This document shows positions 36,092 through 44,147 of a DNA stretch of 64,000 nt, one piece after another. Both the position numbers and the translations under genes were made by a program. Source of the stretch: DATNPH01 sp036703315 (GTDB lineage: Bacteria > Cyanobacteriota > Cyanobacteriia > Cyanobacteriales > Coleofasciculaceae); NCBI GenBank assembly GCA_036703315.1, contig DATNPH010000179.1, positions 1 to 64,000 of the forward strand. Direction: 5' to 3'. Numbering within the stretch: the first letter of the stretch is position 1; the number at the start of each line of letters is the position of its first letter. Below the pieces are notes generated by a model. The model saw nothing but the letters and a program-made list of their open reading frames with translations, did not search any database and had not been told where the DNA came from.

Positions 36092-36589
36092 ATGGAACTA
36101 TACTTAATTCGCCACGGCATCGCCGCCGAGCCAGAGGATTATGCTCATGATGAAGAGCGTCCGCTCACTAGCAAAGGGCGTCAAAAAACTAGCCAAGTGG
36201 CAAAACGACTGCGTGAACGTGGGCTGCGCTTCGACCTGATTTTGACTAGTCCTTTAGTAAGGGCACGAGAAACTGCTATTATCCTCCAAGATACTCATCT
36301 GTGTTCCCAAATCGAGGAGTTTCCCAGCTTGGCTCCAGAGGGTGACATCTATACGTGGGTTAGCTGGCTAGAGGGATGGCAGCAAAGCGCTGCTGGTGAC
36401 CGATGTTTGGCCTTGGTCGGTCATCAACCCGATTTAGGGAATTGGGCGGAAACCTTGGTCTGGGGCAAAGCTCAAGAAAAGCTAGTCCTTAAAAAAGCTG
36501 GAATCATCGGCTTAGATATTCCAGAAACCAACTCGCCCGTGAGTCGCAGCGAACTATTTTTGCTGACCTCGCCAAAGTGGTTACTTTGA
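36092..36589 (+). CDS. sixA: Phosphohistidine phosphatase SixA
   Basis: 165 aa histidine phosphatase (phosphoglycerate-mutase superfamily). The RHG motif is at residues 7-9 with nucleophile His8; LTSPLVRARETA is the arginine-containing phosphate-binding segment and LVGHQPDLG carries the second active-site His. SixA proteins act on phosphohistidine of signalling or phosphotransferase proteins. ATG at 36092 is preferred to the in-frame GTG at 36086, because AGG(GTG) serves as its ribosome binding site. It is about 100 bases upstream of the citrate synthase gene in the same direction. Confidence 0.9.
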   Translation: MELYLIRHGIAAEPEDYAHDEERPLTSKGRQKTSQVAKRLRERGLRFDLILTSPLVRARETAIILQDTHLCSQIEEFPSLAPEGDIYTWVSWLEGWQQSAAGDRCLALVGHQPDLGNWAETLVWGKAQEKLVLKKAGIIGLDIPETNSPVSRSELFLLTSPKWLL

Positions 36590-36688
36590 GAACTACATTC
36601 TGTTGAGTGATCTTTGTAACACGGACGACTAATATAGAAGTCTCTAGTAAGTTAGCCTAAAAACATTTCAAACTTATTCGGTGGCAAC

Positions 36689-37825
36689 ATGACTGTCTGC
36701 GAGTACAAGCCTGGTTTAGAAGGCATTCCCGCCGCCCAATCCAGTATCAGCCATGTCGATGGACAACAAGGAATACTGGAATATCGTGGCATCCGCATCG
36801 AAGAACTCGCCTCAAAAAGCACCTTCCTGGAAACATCCTATTTACTGATTTGGGGTGCATTGCCGACCAAGGAAGAACTCGCCGCCTTTAAAAAGGAAAT
36901 TCGTTACCATCGACGTATCAAGTATCGGATACGGGACATGATGAAATGTTTTCCCGAAACTGGTCATCCGATGGATGCGTTGCAAGCCTCTGCTGCGGCA
37001 CTAGGTCTTTTTTACTCCAAACGAGCTTTAGATAACCCGGATTATATTCGGGAAGCGGCGGTACGGCTGTTGGCGAAGATTCCGACAATGGTGGCAGCCT
37101 TCCAGTTGATGCGTAAAGGTAACGACCCTGTACAGCCCAACGATGAATTGGATTACTCTAGCAACTTTTTGTACATGCTCAATGAGCGAGAACCCGATCC
37201 TCTAGCCGCTCACATTTTTGATGTATGCTTAACACTCCACGCTGAGCATACGATGAATGCCTCGACTTTTTCGGCAATGGTCACAGCTTCTACATTGACT
37301 GACCCTTATGCTGTAGTAGCTTCAGCAGTTGGTACTCTTGCTGGTCCTTTGCACGGAGGGGCCAATGAAGAAGTGATCACGATGTTGGAAGAAATCGGTT
37401 CTGTGGAGAATGTCCGCCCCTACTTGGAGGACTGTTTGCAGCGAAAATCCAAAATCATGGGCTTTGGTCATCGTGTCTACAAGGTAAAAGATCCTCGAGC
37501 GACGATTCTTCAAAATTTAGCAGAAAAACTGTTTGACAAGTTTGGTAGTGATCAGTACTATGACATTGCTGTGGAGTTAGAGCGGGTAGTTGAGGAAAAG
37601 CTCGGCCATAAAGGAATTTACCCCAATGTGGACTACTACTCTGGCTTGGTTTACCGGAAGCTAGGGATTCCAACTGACTTATTTACACCTGTATTTGCGA
37701 TCGCTCGTGTTGCGGGTTGGCTTGCTCACTGGAAAGAACAGCTAGAGACAAACCGCATCTTTCGACCTACTCAAATTTACACGGGTGGTCACAATGTTCC
37801 CTACGTTCCCATCGAAAAGCGTTAG
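36689..37825 (+). CDS. gltA: Citrate synthase
   Basis: Condenses oxaloacetate and acetyl-CoA to citrate, the entry into the (incomplete or bypassed) cyanobacterial TCA pathway and to 2-oxoglutarate for nitrogen assimilation. 378 aa, short prokaryotic form. Active-site histidines are in LHAEHTMNASTF and KIMGFGHRVYK, and the catalytic Asp lies in the PNVDYYSGLVY segment near residue 320. GPLHGGANEEV is the CoA/oxaloacetate-binding signature. It lacks the N-terminal NADH-binding extension of the E. coli enzyme. Confidence 0.96.
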   Translation: MTVCEYKPGLEGIPAAQSSISHVDGQQGILEYRGIRIEELASKSTFLETSYLLIWGALPTKEELAAFKKEIRYHRRIKYRIRDMMKCFPETGHPMDALQASAAALGLFYSKRALDNPDYIREAAVRLLAKIPTMVAAFQLMRKGNDPVQPNDELDYSSNFLYMLNEREPDPLAAHIFDVCLTLHAEHTMNASTFSAMVTASTLTDPYAVVASAVGTLAGPLHGGANEEVITMLEEIGSVENVRPYLEDCLQRKSKIMGFGHRVYKVKDPRATILQNLAEKLFDKFGSDQYYDIAVELERVVEEKLGHKGIYPNVDYYSGLVYRKLGIPTDLFTPVFAIARVAGWLAHWKEQLETNRIFRPTQIYTGGHNVPYVPIEKR

Positions 37826-38215
37826 TGGCTGGCATCTTTGTAACCTCAGTAACGCAAACCACACTGCCCATGCCTTAAGCGATCGCCTCTCGCAAAAACA
37901 CGATAAAGTGAGGGGCGATCACTGCTATTTCTCACTGGTTCCTGATAGAAACTAGATGAAAGAGTATGACATCCTAAAAAAAAAGAAGGTATTATTGCTT
38001 TATAGCGACAGCTATAAAGGTTAGGACAGATCTAACGGCTGAAATGACCACGTATCAGTAATAAACATAAAAGCCCTCTGCCCTCTACCTTCTGCCCTCT
38101 GCCTTCTGCCATATATTCTGAAATAGTGTTTTGAAGACCCAAAAGTCATCGCCTTCCACCTTAGTCGCGCCTAGCGGAGGAAGGGATGAAGATGCTGGCA
38201 TTATGGTCGTTAGGC
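37826..38215. other. Gap behind citrate synthase, contains dispersed repeat
   Basis: No gene. A HIP1-type inverted pair GCGATCGCCTC / GAGGGGCGATCAC at about 37879-37923 may end gltA transcription. The remainder is mostly the mosaic repeat described at 38014 and the 3' flank of the converging exbD gene. Confidence 0.45.
38014..38110. repeat. Dispersed mosaic repeat, copy 2
   Basis: ATAAAGGTTAGGACA at 38014-38028 followed by CTGCCCT, CTACCTT, CTGCCCT, CTGCCTT, CTGCCAT heptamers. In this copy the eight bases before the shared core read GCGACAGC, the reverse complement of GCTGTCGC at the same place in copy 1 (15081-15088). Confidence 0.65.
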
Positions 38216-38617
38216 TTATGGTTTCTGGGCAGCGATCGCTAATTTTGTCCCTTTGATGCGACGTAATCGATCCATGACCTCAACCACTTGACCATGATCG
38301 ACTTTTCTATCGGCATTCAACACCACCAGCGATTCTGAATTTGCCCCAATCTTCTTTCGCACAGCCTCTTCAAGCTGCTCTATTGCAATTGGTACGCGAT
38401 CGAGCGCTATTAACCCATCGGGTTTAATCGTCACATTAATTTGGGCAGTCTTCTGAGCTTGAGCTGTCGAGGCTTGGGGTAAATTTACCGGCAACCCCTC
38501 AGAACGGCTCAAAGACAGCGACGAAACGATGAAGAACGCCAGAATACAGAAAGTCACATCAATCATCGGCGTGATGTCAATCCCCAACTGGCTGTCGGAT
38601 TCATCGGGTAGACGCAT
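38216..38617 (-). CDS. exbD: ExbD/TolR family biopolymer transport protein
   Basis: 133 aa, one N-terminal membrane helix (DVTFCILAFFIVSSLSL) with the conserved Asp of IDVTF that couples proton flow, and a periplasmic alpha/beta domain (NVTIKPDGLIALDRVPI). It is the ExbD partner of ExbB for energising TonB. ATG at 38617 is chosen because GGAGAA lies nine bases upstream; a frame extension to 38674 reads through the exbB end and is unlikely. The start overlaps the exbB stop by 17 bases, so the two are coupled. Confidence 0.92.
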   Translation of the reverse strand: MRLPDESDSQLGIDITPMIDVTFCILAFFIVSSLSLSRSEGLPVNLPQASTAQAQKTAQINVTIKPDGLIALDRVPIAIEQLEEAVRKKIGANSESLVVLNADRKVDHGQVVEVMDRLRRIKGTKLAIAAQKP

Positions 38618-39251
38618 AGTTATGTTCTCCTTGCTCGTATTGATGGAGGTATAGCAATTCCAGCTGGCCACCATACTCCTGAATCATTGCCAGTTGTCGT
38701 CGATAAAAGCTGCGAAATGTATTGGCAAACATTAGCGTAGAAATCGCCACAACTAATCCCATGACTGTCGAGATCAGCGCTTCACTAATGCCGGATGTTA
38801 CTCCGACGCTTTTAGTAGCCGCTACATCACCTAACCTGAGGGAGGAAAAAGCGGCCATCAAGCCTAAGACTGTGCCTAACAGACCCAGCAAGGGAGAAAT
38901 GCTCACAATCGTTTCAAAGGCTGTACTAAATCGCTTCAGGGTACGGATTTCTGCCTGCGCGGCACTTTCTAGGGCAAGGCGGAATTTTTCAGGAGTGGAG
39001 TGGTTCAGCTCTAAAGCTTCTAGAAATATTCTGCATAGGGGCAGATCGACATTCTGCCGCAACAGGTGAAGGGCGGCTGGTGGTTTCTGCGGATAAAGCT
39101 TTAGCACGTCTCGGAGTACTCGATCTTGCCGACGATGAATCCGAAACCAGAAAAACAGTCGCTCTATAATCAACGCGATCGCTGCAATGGAAAACCCTAG
39201 CAGTGGCCAAGCAACGATGCCGCCTGCTTGAAAAAATTGGATAGCTGTCAT
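38601..39251 (-). CDS. exbB: ExbB/TolQ/MotA family proton channel protein
   Basis: 216 aa inner-membrane protein with the ExbB layout of three membrane segments: near residues 15-35, and two closely spaced in the C-terminal half (ISPLLGLLGTVLGLMAAF and EALISTVMGLVVAISTLMFAN). The Thr/Pro/Gly pattern of the second segment and the STxxG of the third match ExbB. Together with ExbD it forms the proton-driven motor for TonB-dependent outer-membrane transport. A Fur-box-like sequence lies about 60 bases upstream of its start, consistent with iron control. Confidence 0.92.
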   Translation of the reverse strand: MTAIQFFQAGGIVAWPLLGFSIAAIALIIERLFFWFRIHRRQDRVLRDVLKLYPQKPPAALHLLRQNVDLPLCRIFLEALELNHSTPEKFRLALESAAQAEIRTLKRFSTAFETIVSISPLLGLLGTVLGLMAAFSSLRLGDVAATKSVGVTSGISEALISTVMGLVVAISTLMFANTFRSFYRRQLAMIQEYGGQLELLYLHQYEQGEHNYASTR

Positions 39252-39308
39252 GCACTTTCTCTAATGCCGTTCAAGGTTCGAAGGTGAACCTAAGGGGGTA
39301 TTGTACTA

Positions 39309-39327
39309 GATAATGATATTTATTAGC
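39309..39327 (-). promoter_or_regulatory. Putative Fur box upstream of exbBD
   Basis: GATAATGATATTTATTAGC matches the 19-base Fur consensus GATAATGATAATCATTATC at 16 positions. It is centred 67 bases before the exbB start on the minus strand, in an AT-rich stretch suited to a promoter. Iron-repressed transcription of exbB-exbD is inferred. Confidence 0.6.
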
Positions 39328-39537
39328 AATAAAACTATTTTTAATCAAAAAATATTTTAAAGATTTGAAGTTCTAAAGTCTCTTATGAGAGAGTCTCAAT
39401 ATTTTTAAGCAGAAACTTAAAGCTTAAAACTGTTTTGTAGTAAGCTTTTTTACGTTTTGCATCTCTACCGTCATTAGTTGACAGTGGCAGAGAATTTATT
39501 TTATTGTGGCAGATTGATAGAAATTAGTTGCAATAAG

Positions 39538-39757
39538 CTATTGGAGCGCAGTCAACACTCCTACTGCATCAGTTTGCGTATTGGTGGCGACTTCGACCAT
39601 CGCTTTAGCCAGAATTGATTGGTCAGGAGCGCGTTCAAAGCTGCGTTTCAACGCTTCGACATTAAGTTCCCAGCATTACACCTGTAAACCGATGAATGAT
39701 CTCCGGATGTAAAGACTGAGAAAGCAATAGAGCCGCTGCGAGGTAGCATAGCCGCAG
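39538..39757 (-). pseudogene. Gene remnant behind the first TonB receptor, frameshifted
   Basis: Directly after the receptor stop, the same frame continues for 31 codons (YLAAALLLSQSLHPEIIHRF, then TGVMLGT) to a TAA at 39662-39664; an overlapping frame then reads NVEALKRSFERAPDQSILA and AMVEVATNTQTDAVGVLTAL to a TAG at 39538. Together they look like about 70 residues of one protein broken by a frameshift. I do not recognise the family. The rest of the gap 39252-39757 is AT-rich and carries the Fur box. Confidence 0.4.
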
Positions 39758-42301
39758 CTAAAACTCTACCGAAAATGAACCAATCACTGTAAACGGTTCA
39801 CCAGGGTAGTTACCGGAGGAGCGATTGTTTTCGGCAGCTTTGATGTAATTGGCATTAAACAGATTTTTAAAGTTGAGGGATAACCGCCAATTATTGCGTC
39901 GGTAAAAAATAGCGGCATTGGTGAGGAAGTAACTATCCACCTCAAAGCTGTTATCTAGATCCCCCTCTCTCTCCCCAACATAGTTGAACCCAACCCCAAA
40001 GCCTAAACCCTGCCAATTGCCCCTTTGAATTTCATAAGTTGTCCATAAACTGGCGCTGTGTTTGGGAACGTTGAACAGTCTGTTGCCAACAATCTCTGAG
40101 TTTGTATCCGCTGTAACTTCAGCATCAATGTAGGCATAAGCAGCGATAATATTCCACCCCGGCCGAATTTGCCCAGTTACATCCAGTTCAACGCCTTGGC
40201 TCCGTTGCTCCCCTGTTGCAATTGAAAAAAGAGGAAAGCTGGGATTGGTTACTGCAACGTTTTGCTTGGTGATATCAAAGTATGCCAAAGTGGCGGAGAG
40301 TCTCCTTTCAAGCAACTCAGCTTTGACACCGACTTCGTATCCCTCCCCCTTTTCTGGTTCAAGGGGATCGCCACCGACTGTCGTTGCCGAATTAGGATTA
40401 AATGATCGCGAATAGCTAGCGTAGAGGGAAAGTTCTTCAACGGGTTGATAAACAATACCCAGACGCGGAGTAAAAGCATCATAATTTCGAGTTTGTTCGC
40501 CGCTTTTGGTGAACAAACCCGGAAGATTTACTGTTTCTTGCTCTACCGTGTCATAACGCAAGCCCAACAGCAGCTTTAAATTATCGAAGAGTGAAAGTTG
40601 ATCTTGTACGTAAATCCCAAGTCTGTTTGTCTTTATATCATCTCCTCCAAAGTCAGGTAGTGTATCCTCTTTTGGCTTGGAAAATTGCCCGTAAACCGGA
40701 TTGAAAATATTGACAGGAATGGGTGTAACAAAATCACCAATGGAGAAAATTCTTTCATTGTTGTGGCTTAGGTCTACACCGAATAAGAGGGTGTGCTCGA
40801 TCCCAGCCGTGGCAAACTTACCAACCAGGTTTGTTTGGAGAGCGTAGTTCTTATCCCGCCCTTCTTGAGAAGCCCAGAAGTTACCCACAGTCCTAGTTTT
40901 CTCATCAAAGCCAAGGGTAAGGGCAACGACGTTGTAATTGTATTCATATGATGAATAGCGAAACGCATTCCGTAGCGTCCAGTTCTCGCTGAAACGATGC
41001 TGGAAGTCATAACCAACATTGAGGTATTTGTTCGTTAGCCTATCGTCGGGATTGTTAGCAATGCGATCGCGCGGAACATCAACAACCCTATCGCCAAAGG
41101 CAGGTAATCCAAAATCGGCAGGGCGCTTATCATCGGTATATTCCAGCGACACTGTCACATCGGTGCGATCGCTGATTTTCCAGGTGAACACGGGTGAAAT
41201 AAAGAAGCGCCTTTCTTCTTGGTCAAAGCCCCGAAAGCTGTCACTTCTCTGGTACAACGCGTTCAGCCGATAGAGCAGGCTGCCATCTGAGGTTAAAGGA
41301 CCAGAAATATCAAAGCGGGGTCGGACAAAACCCAAATTTCCCCCTTGCAGTTCAGCTTCGTAAAAGGTTTCTGCTAAAGGCTTTTTAGACACCAGGTTGA
41401 TTAACCCGCCTGGCTGAATCTCGCCGTATAAGATTGAAGCTGGACCCTTGAGAACTTCAATCCGCTCAAGATTGGCGACTTCTGGAAAAGACTCAAAAGA
41501 GCCATACCGTCTGAACCCATCTCGCAGGACAGGCGCATTCTCAAATCCCCGAATGCTAAATTGATCGCCCCGCCCTCCAACATCTCCACCGAATGTGACA
41601 CCGCTGACGTTGCGGAGTGCCTCCTCCAGTTGAATAACTTGTTGTTCTTCAATGACCTGTTCGGGAATGACCTGAATAGACTGGGGAATATCACGGATTG
41701 GGGTGTCTGTCCTTGTCGCCGATGTCGCATTTGGTACTCGATACCCTTGTTCTTGTTCCCCTGTTACCACAATCTCAATCTCCTCCTCACCCTTAGGTAC
41801 TTCGGTAGGTGCCCCAGGTTTAATCCCTGGTGCTGGAGTTGTAGGTGGTGTTTCTGACACTGGAGTCCCTGGAGTAGGTGTTGCCTCAGCTGCGGCTGGG
41901 GAGGCAGTTATGCTGAGAAGCAGTCCCCCATCGCTCGGAATAACTTCCGCTTTTGGTAAGGCTTGAGTGCCTGTCATCGTCACTCGAATACTGGTGGCAG
42001 ACAGGGGCGTTACCGTTACAGAAGTGATGCCTTGAACTGGGTTTTCAGAGCGAAACTCCCGACCCTTCGCTAAGTTCAACTGAGCATTGCTCAAGTCAAT
42101 CAGCAAGGTTTGGTTATCACTGGAAGTTGTAACTTGGGGCGATATTCCTGAAGTGGTCTTCAAAATCACTTCTAGACCGTTGGCGGTCGGGTTGAGTTGC
42201 ACGCCTGTCACTTGTACGACATCTGCTCGGACAGGCATCGCTACCAACACAGCAACTGAGCCTGTAAGCAACAGGCTAGGGAGCAATGGCTGTAGTTTCA
42301 A
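39758..42301 (-). CDS. TonB-dependent siderophore receptor with N-terminal AMIN domain
   Basis: Outer-membrane receptor for ferric siderophores, 847 aa. It starts with a signal peptide (LLPSLLLTGSVAVLVAMPVRA), then an AMIN domain (about residues 25-130, VVQVTGVQLNPTANGLEVIL), a Pro/Thr/Glu linker, a TonB box-like EIEIVVTG, the plug (from ATRTDTPIRDIPQSIQVIP) and a 22-strand barrel ending in the terminal Phe (GSFSVEF). AMIN fusion is known for cyanobacterial receptors and may anchor to peptidoglycan. I place the start at TTG 42301: it follows GAGGAAAC, and the same leader precedes the GTG start of the second receptor (GTGTGAGGAAAC shared). A longer open frame to 42586 is without a membrane signal and probably not translated. 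Confidence 0.9.
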   Translation of the reverse strand: MKLQPLLPSLLLTGSVAVLVAMPVRADVVQVTGVQLNPTANGLEVILKTTSGISPQVTTSSDNQTLLIDLSNAQLNLAKGREFRSENPVQGITSVTVTPLSATSIRVTMTGTQALPKAEVIPSDGGLLLSITASPAAAEATPTPGTPVSETPPTTPAPGIKPGAPTEVPKGEEEIEIVVTGEQEQGYRVPNATSATRTDTPIRDIPQSIQVIPEQVIEEQQVIQLEEALRNVSGVTFGGDVGGRGDQFSIRGFENAPVLRDGFRRYGSFESFPEVANLERIEVLKGPASILYGEIQPGGLINLVSKKPLAETFYEAELQGGNLGFVRPRFDISGPLTSDGSLLYRLNALYQRSDSFRGFDQEERRFFISPVFTWKISDRTDVTVSLEYTDDKRPADFGLPAFGDRVVDVPRDRIANNPDDRLTNKYLNVGYDFQHRFSENWTLRNAFRYSSYEYNYNVVALTLGFDEKTRTVGNFWASQEGRDKNYALQTNLVGKFATAGIEHTLLFGVDLSHNNERIFSIGDFVTPIPVNIFNPVYGQFSKPKEDTLPDFGGDDIKTNRLGIYVQDQLSLFDNLKLLLGLRYDTVEQETVNLPGLFTKSGEQTRNYDAFTPRLGIVYQPVEELSLYASYSRSFNPNSATTVGGDPLEPEKGEGYEVGVKAELLERRLSATLAYFDITKQNVAVTNPSFPLFSIATGEQRSQGVELDVTGQIRPGWNIIAAYAYIDAEVTADTNSEIVGNRLFNVPKHSASLWTTYEIQRGNWQGLGFGVGFNYVGEREGDLDNSFEVDSYFLTNAAIFYRRNNWRLSLNFKNLFNANYIKAAENNRSSGNYPGEPFTVIGSFSVEF

Positions 42302-42998
42302 TCCGGTTTCCTCACACTGAACTGATGCACTCGATTTGTAGTCGGCGCTCTCAGGCTTATTGATAACTATTTGCACTAGATTTGAAAAAAGTACACTGAT
42401 TGATTTGTCAATGTCAAGGCAGGTAAAAATATTTTTTGTTGACAATCTATAGTCAACTTTGTAGTAATATATGCTTATGAAATTTCGAGCAGACTTAGCT
42501 ACACCTTGTAGGTAGTTCTGATGCCGTTTGGCAAAAATAAACTTAAAACCTTTACGCTGAAGGCATTTCAGCCGACATTCCTGCAAGGATTATTCTGCTG
42601 TGATCGCCAACCTATCGGCGGGAAAATATCATTTATGACTTGTCAATAGCGAAAGAGCTGTAATAAGCTTGACAGCACTATCAAAAATTAATACCAATAA
42701 GCTCAGCGTGAAGTGGACAGCCCAATTGGTATTCTTGACAGTTAATCTCATTTAGTTTAATAATCTTCTCAGCCTTAGTAATAAAAGCTCTTATCTAAGA
42801 CAAGAGTATTTTTGACATTTTTGTCAAGCTTAACTCGTGCAACCTTTACCGCTTAAAGGTTACACCTAATCTTTGTTTGATACGTATTGTGAAAAAGTCG
42901 CAATAAAACTTGCCCTCAGTGGAAGCGATCGCACGTTGTCAACACTGGTGGGCAAATTGAGCATTGCAAGTCTATTGCTAGCGAGAGTTTCAACCCGT
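42302..42998. other. Divergent regulatory region between the TonB receptor and PepSY genes
   Basis: About 700 bases with no supported gene. Besides the promoter above it holds an inverted repeat AATACCAAT (42690) / ATTGGTATT (42725) and the near-palindrome CTCTTATCTAAGACAAGAG at 42788-42806, possible operator sites for the PepSY-receptor operon. A frame running from 42873 into the PepSY gene is read here as untranslated. Confidence 0.4.
42355..42417 (-). promoter_or_regulatory. Candidate promoter and weak Fur-box-like site for the first TonB receptor
   Basis: On the minus strand TTGACA (42417-42412) and TACTTT (42393-42388) are 18 bases apart. Just downstream, 42373-42355 contains a TGATAA..ATT core that matches the Fur consensus at 12 of 19 positions in one orientation, a modest score. 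Its place within the early transcribed region would suit repression. Confidence 0.35.
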
Positions 42999-44105
42999 AT
43001 GAAAGTACGCAAAGTTGCATTGATTTTGCACCGAGTTGTAGGAGTGATGGTGGGACTACTGCTAGTTGTGATTGGCTTAACTGGCAGTTCATTAGTCTTT
43101 TGGCACGAAATTGACGAATCCCGAAATCCCCAACTGATGCGTGTTGTGCCGCAAGGCGATCGCATCTCCCCAGATGCCATTCTCAAACCAGTGCAAACCG
43201 CCTATCCCGATTTGAAGCTTGAGTCCATCGATTTACCTAGAACGCCAGAAGAAACTTACAAAGTAGGGCTGAAATCGAAAGACGATAAGTGGATCGACAC
43301 TTACGTTAACCCCTACACAGGAGCGATTTTAGGGCAGCGGCAGTGGGGGCGTACTTTGATGACGTTCATTTATGACATCCATATGACTCTTCTCGCTGGT
43401 GAAGTTGGCGGAATAGTCGTTGGCATCTGCGGGATTCTGCTACTGCTACTGGGTATATCTGGGGTGATTTTGTGGCCGGGTTGGAAACAGTTTGCCCAAG
43501 GCTTCAAGATTCGCTGGAAATCTCCGGTTCAATTGGTTAACTACGACATTCACAAAGTCGGGGGTATCCTTTCCACGGTGTTTCTTCTCCTCATCGCCTT
43601 CACAGGGGCAGCAATGATTTTTTATACCCAGTTTGAAGGAGCAGTTTACTGGCTTACAGGTACGCCCAAACCCCCCGACGCCAAATCCACTGTTATTGCC
43701 AACTCAGCACCAATGGCAGTGGAGGCAATTTTGCAAAACGCTAATGCCGCCTTACCTGGAGGCGAAACCACCTACATTTCCCTTCCGAAAAAACCCGATG
43801 GGGCTTTTCGGGTGACAAAGAAACTCGATCGCGAACTCACCCCACATGGTCGGAGTCGTGTTTTCCTTGACCAGTACAGCGGTGAAGTTTTGCGAGTGGA
43901 AAATGCCTTGGAAGCACCCTTAGCCAATCGCATTCTGAATGCATTGTTTCCCTTGCATATCGGTATTTACGGTGGGCTTGCCATGCGAATTCTTTACATT
44001 TTTATCGGTCTAGCACCCACCGTTTTATTTATCACAGGCTTCGCGCTCTGGTGGAGCAAAACCTACGCCGTGCGTGCCAGACGACGCCAAACAGCCAAGT
44101 CTTGA
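42999..44105 (+). CDS. PepSY-domain membrane protein, probable siderophore-iron reductase
   Basis: PepSY-associated membrane (PiuB/FsrB-like) protein, 368 aa, four hydrophobic segments: residues about 10-35 (VVGVMVGLLLVVIGLTGSSL), 140-170, 190-215 and 335-360. Conserved histidines are seen in the first helix region (LHRVVGV, FWHEID) and in DIHMTLLAG, DIHKVGG and LHIGIYGG, consistent with heme-ligating helices in the inner membrane. Relatives occur beside TonB receptors and may reduce ferric siderophores in the periplasm. ATG 42999 (MKVRKVALILHRVVG) fits the family start better than the upstream ATG-like codon at 42873. The second receptor starts 42 bases after its stop, forming an operon. Confidence 0.85.
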   Translation: MKVRKVALILHRVVGVMVGLLLVVIGLTGSSLVFWHEIDESRNPQLMRVVPQGDRISPDAILKPVQTAYPDLKLESIDLPRTPEETYKVGLKSKDDKWIDTYVNPYTGAILGQRQWGRTLMTFIYDIHMTLLAGEVGGIVVGICGILLLLLGISGVILWPGWKQFAQGFKIRWKSPVQLVNYDIHKVGGILSTVFLLLIAFTGAAMIFYTQFEGAVYWLTGTPKPPDAKSTVIANSAPMAVEAILQNANAALPGGETTYISLPKKPDGAFRVTKKLDRELTPHGRSRVFLDQYSGEVLRVENALEAPLANRILNALFPLHIGIYGGLAMRILYIFIGLAPTVLFITGFALWWSKTYAVRARRRQTAKS

Positions 44106-44147
44106 GACAACAAGCAAAATTTATCAATTTTGGTGTGAGGAAACAGG

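Noticed and set aside
42302..42586. 95-residue N-terminal extension of the first TonB receptor
   Set aside because: It lies before the signal peptide and the matching leader supports TTG 42301 as start.
42873..42998. 42-residue N-terminal extension of the PepSY protein
   Set aside because: The family normally begins at MKxRK-type sequence just before the first helix; the extension has no ribosome site.
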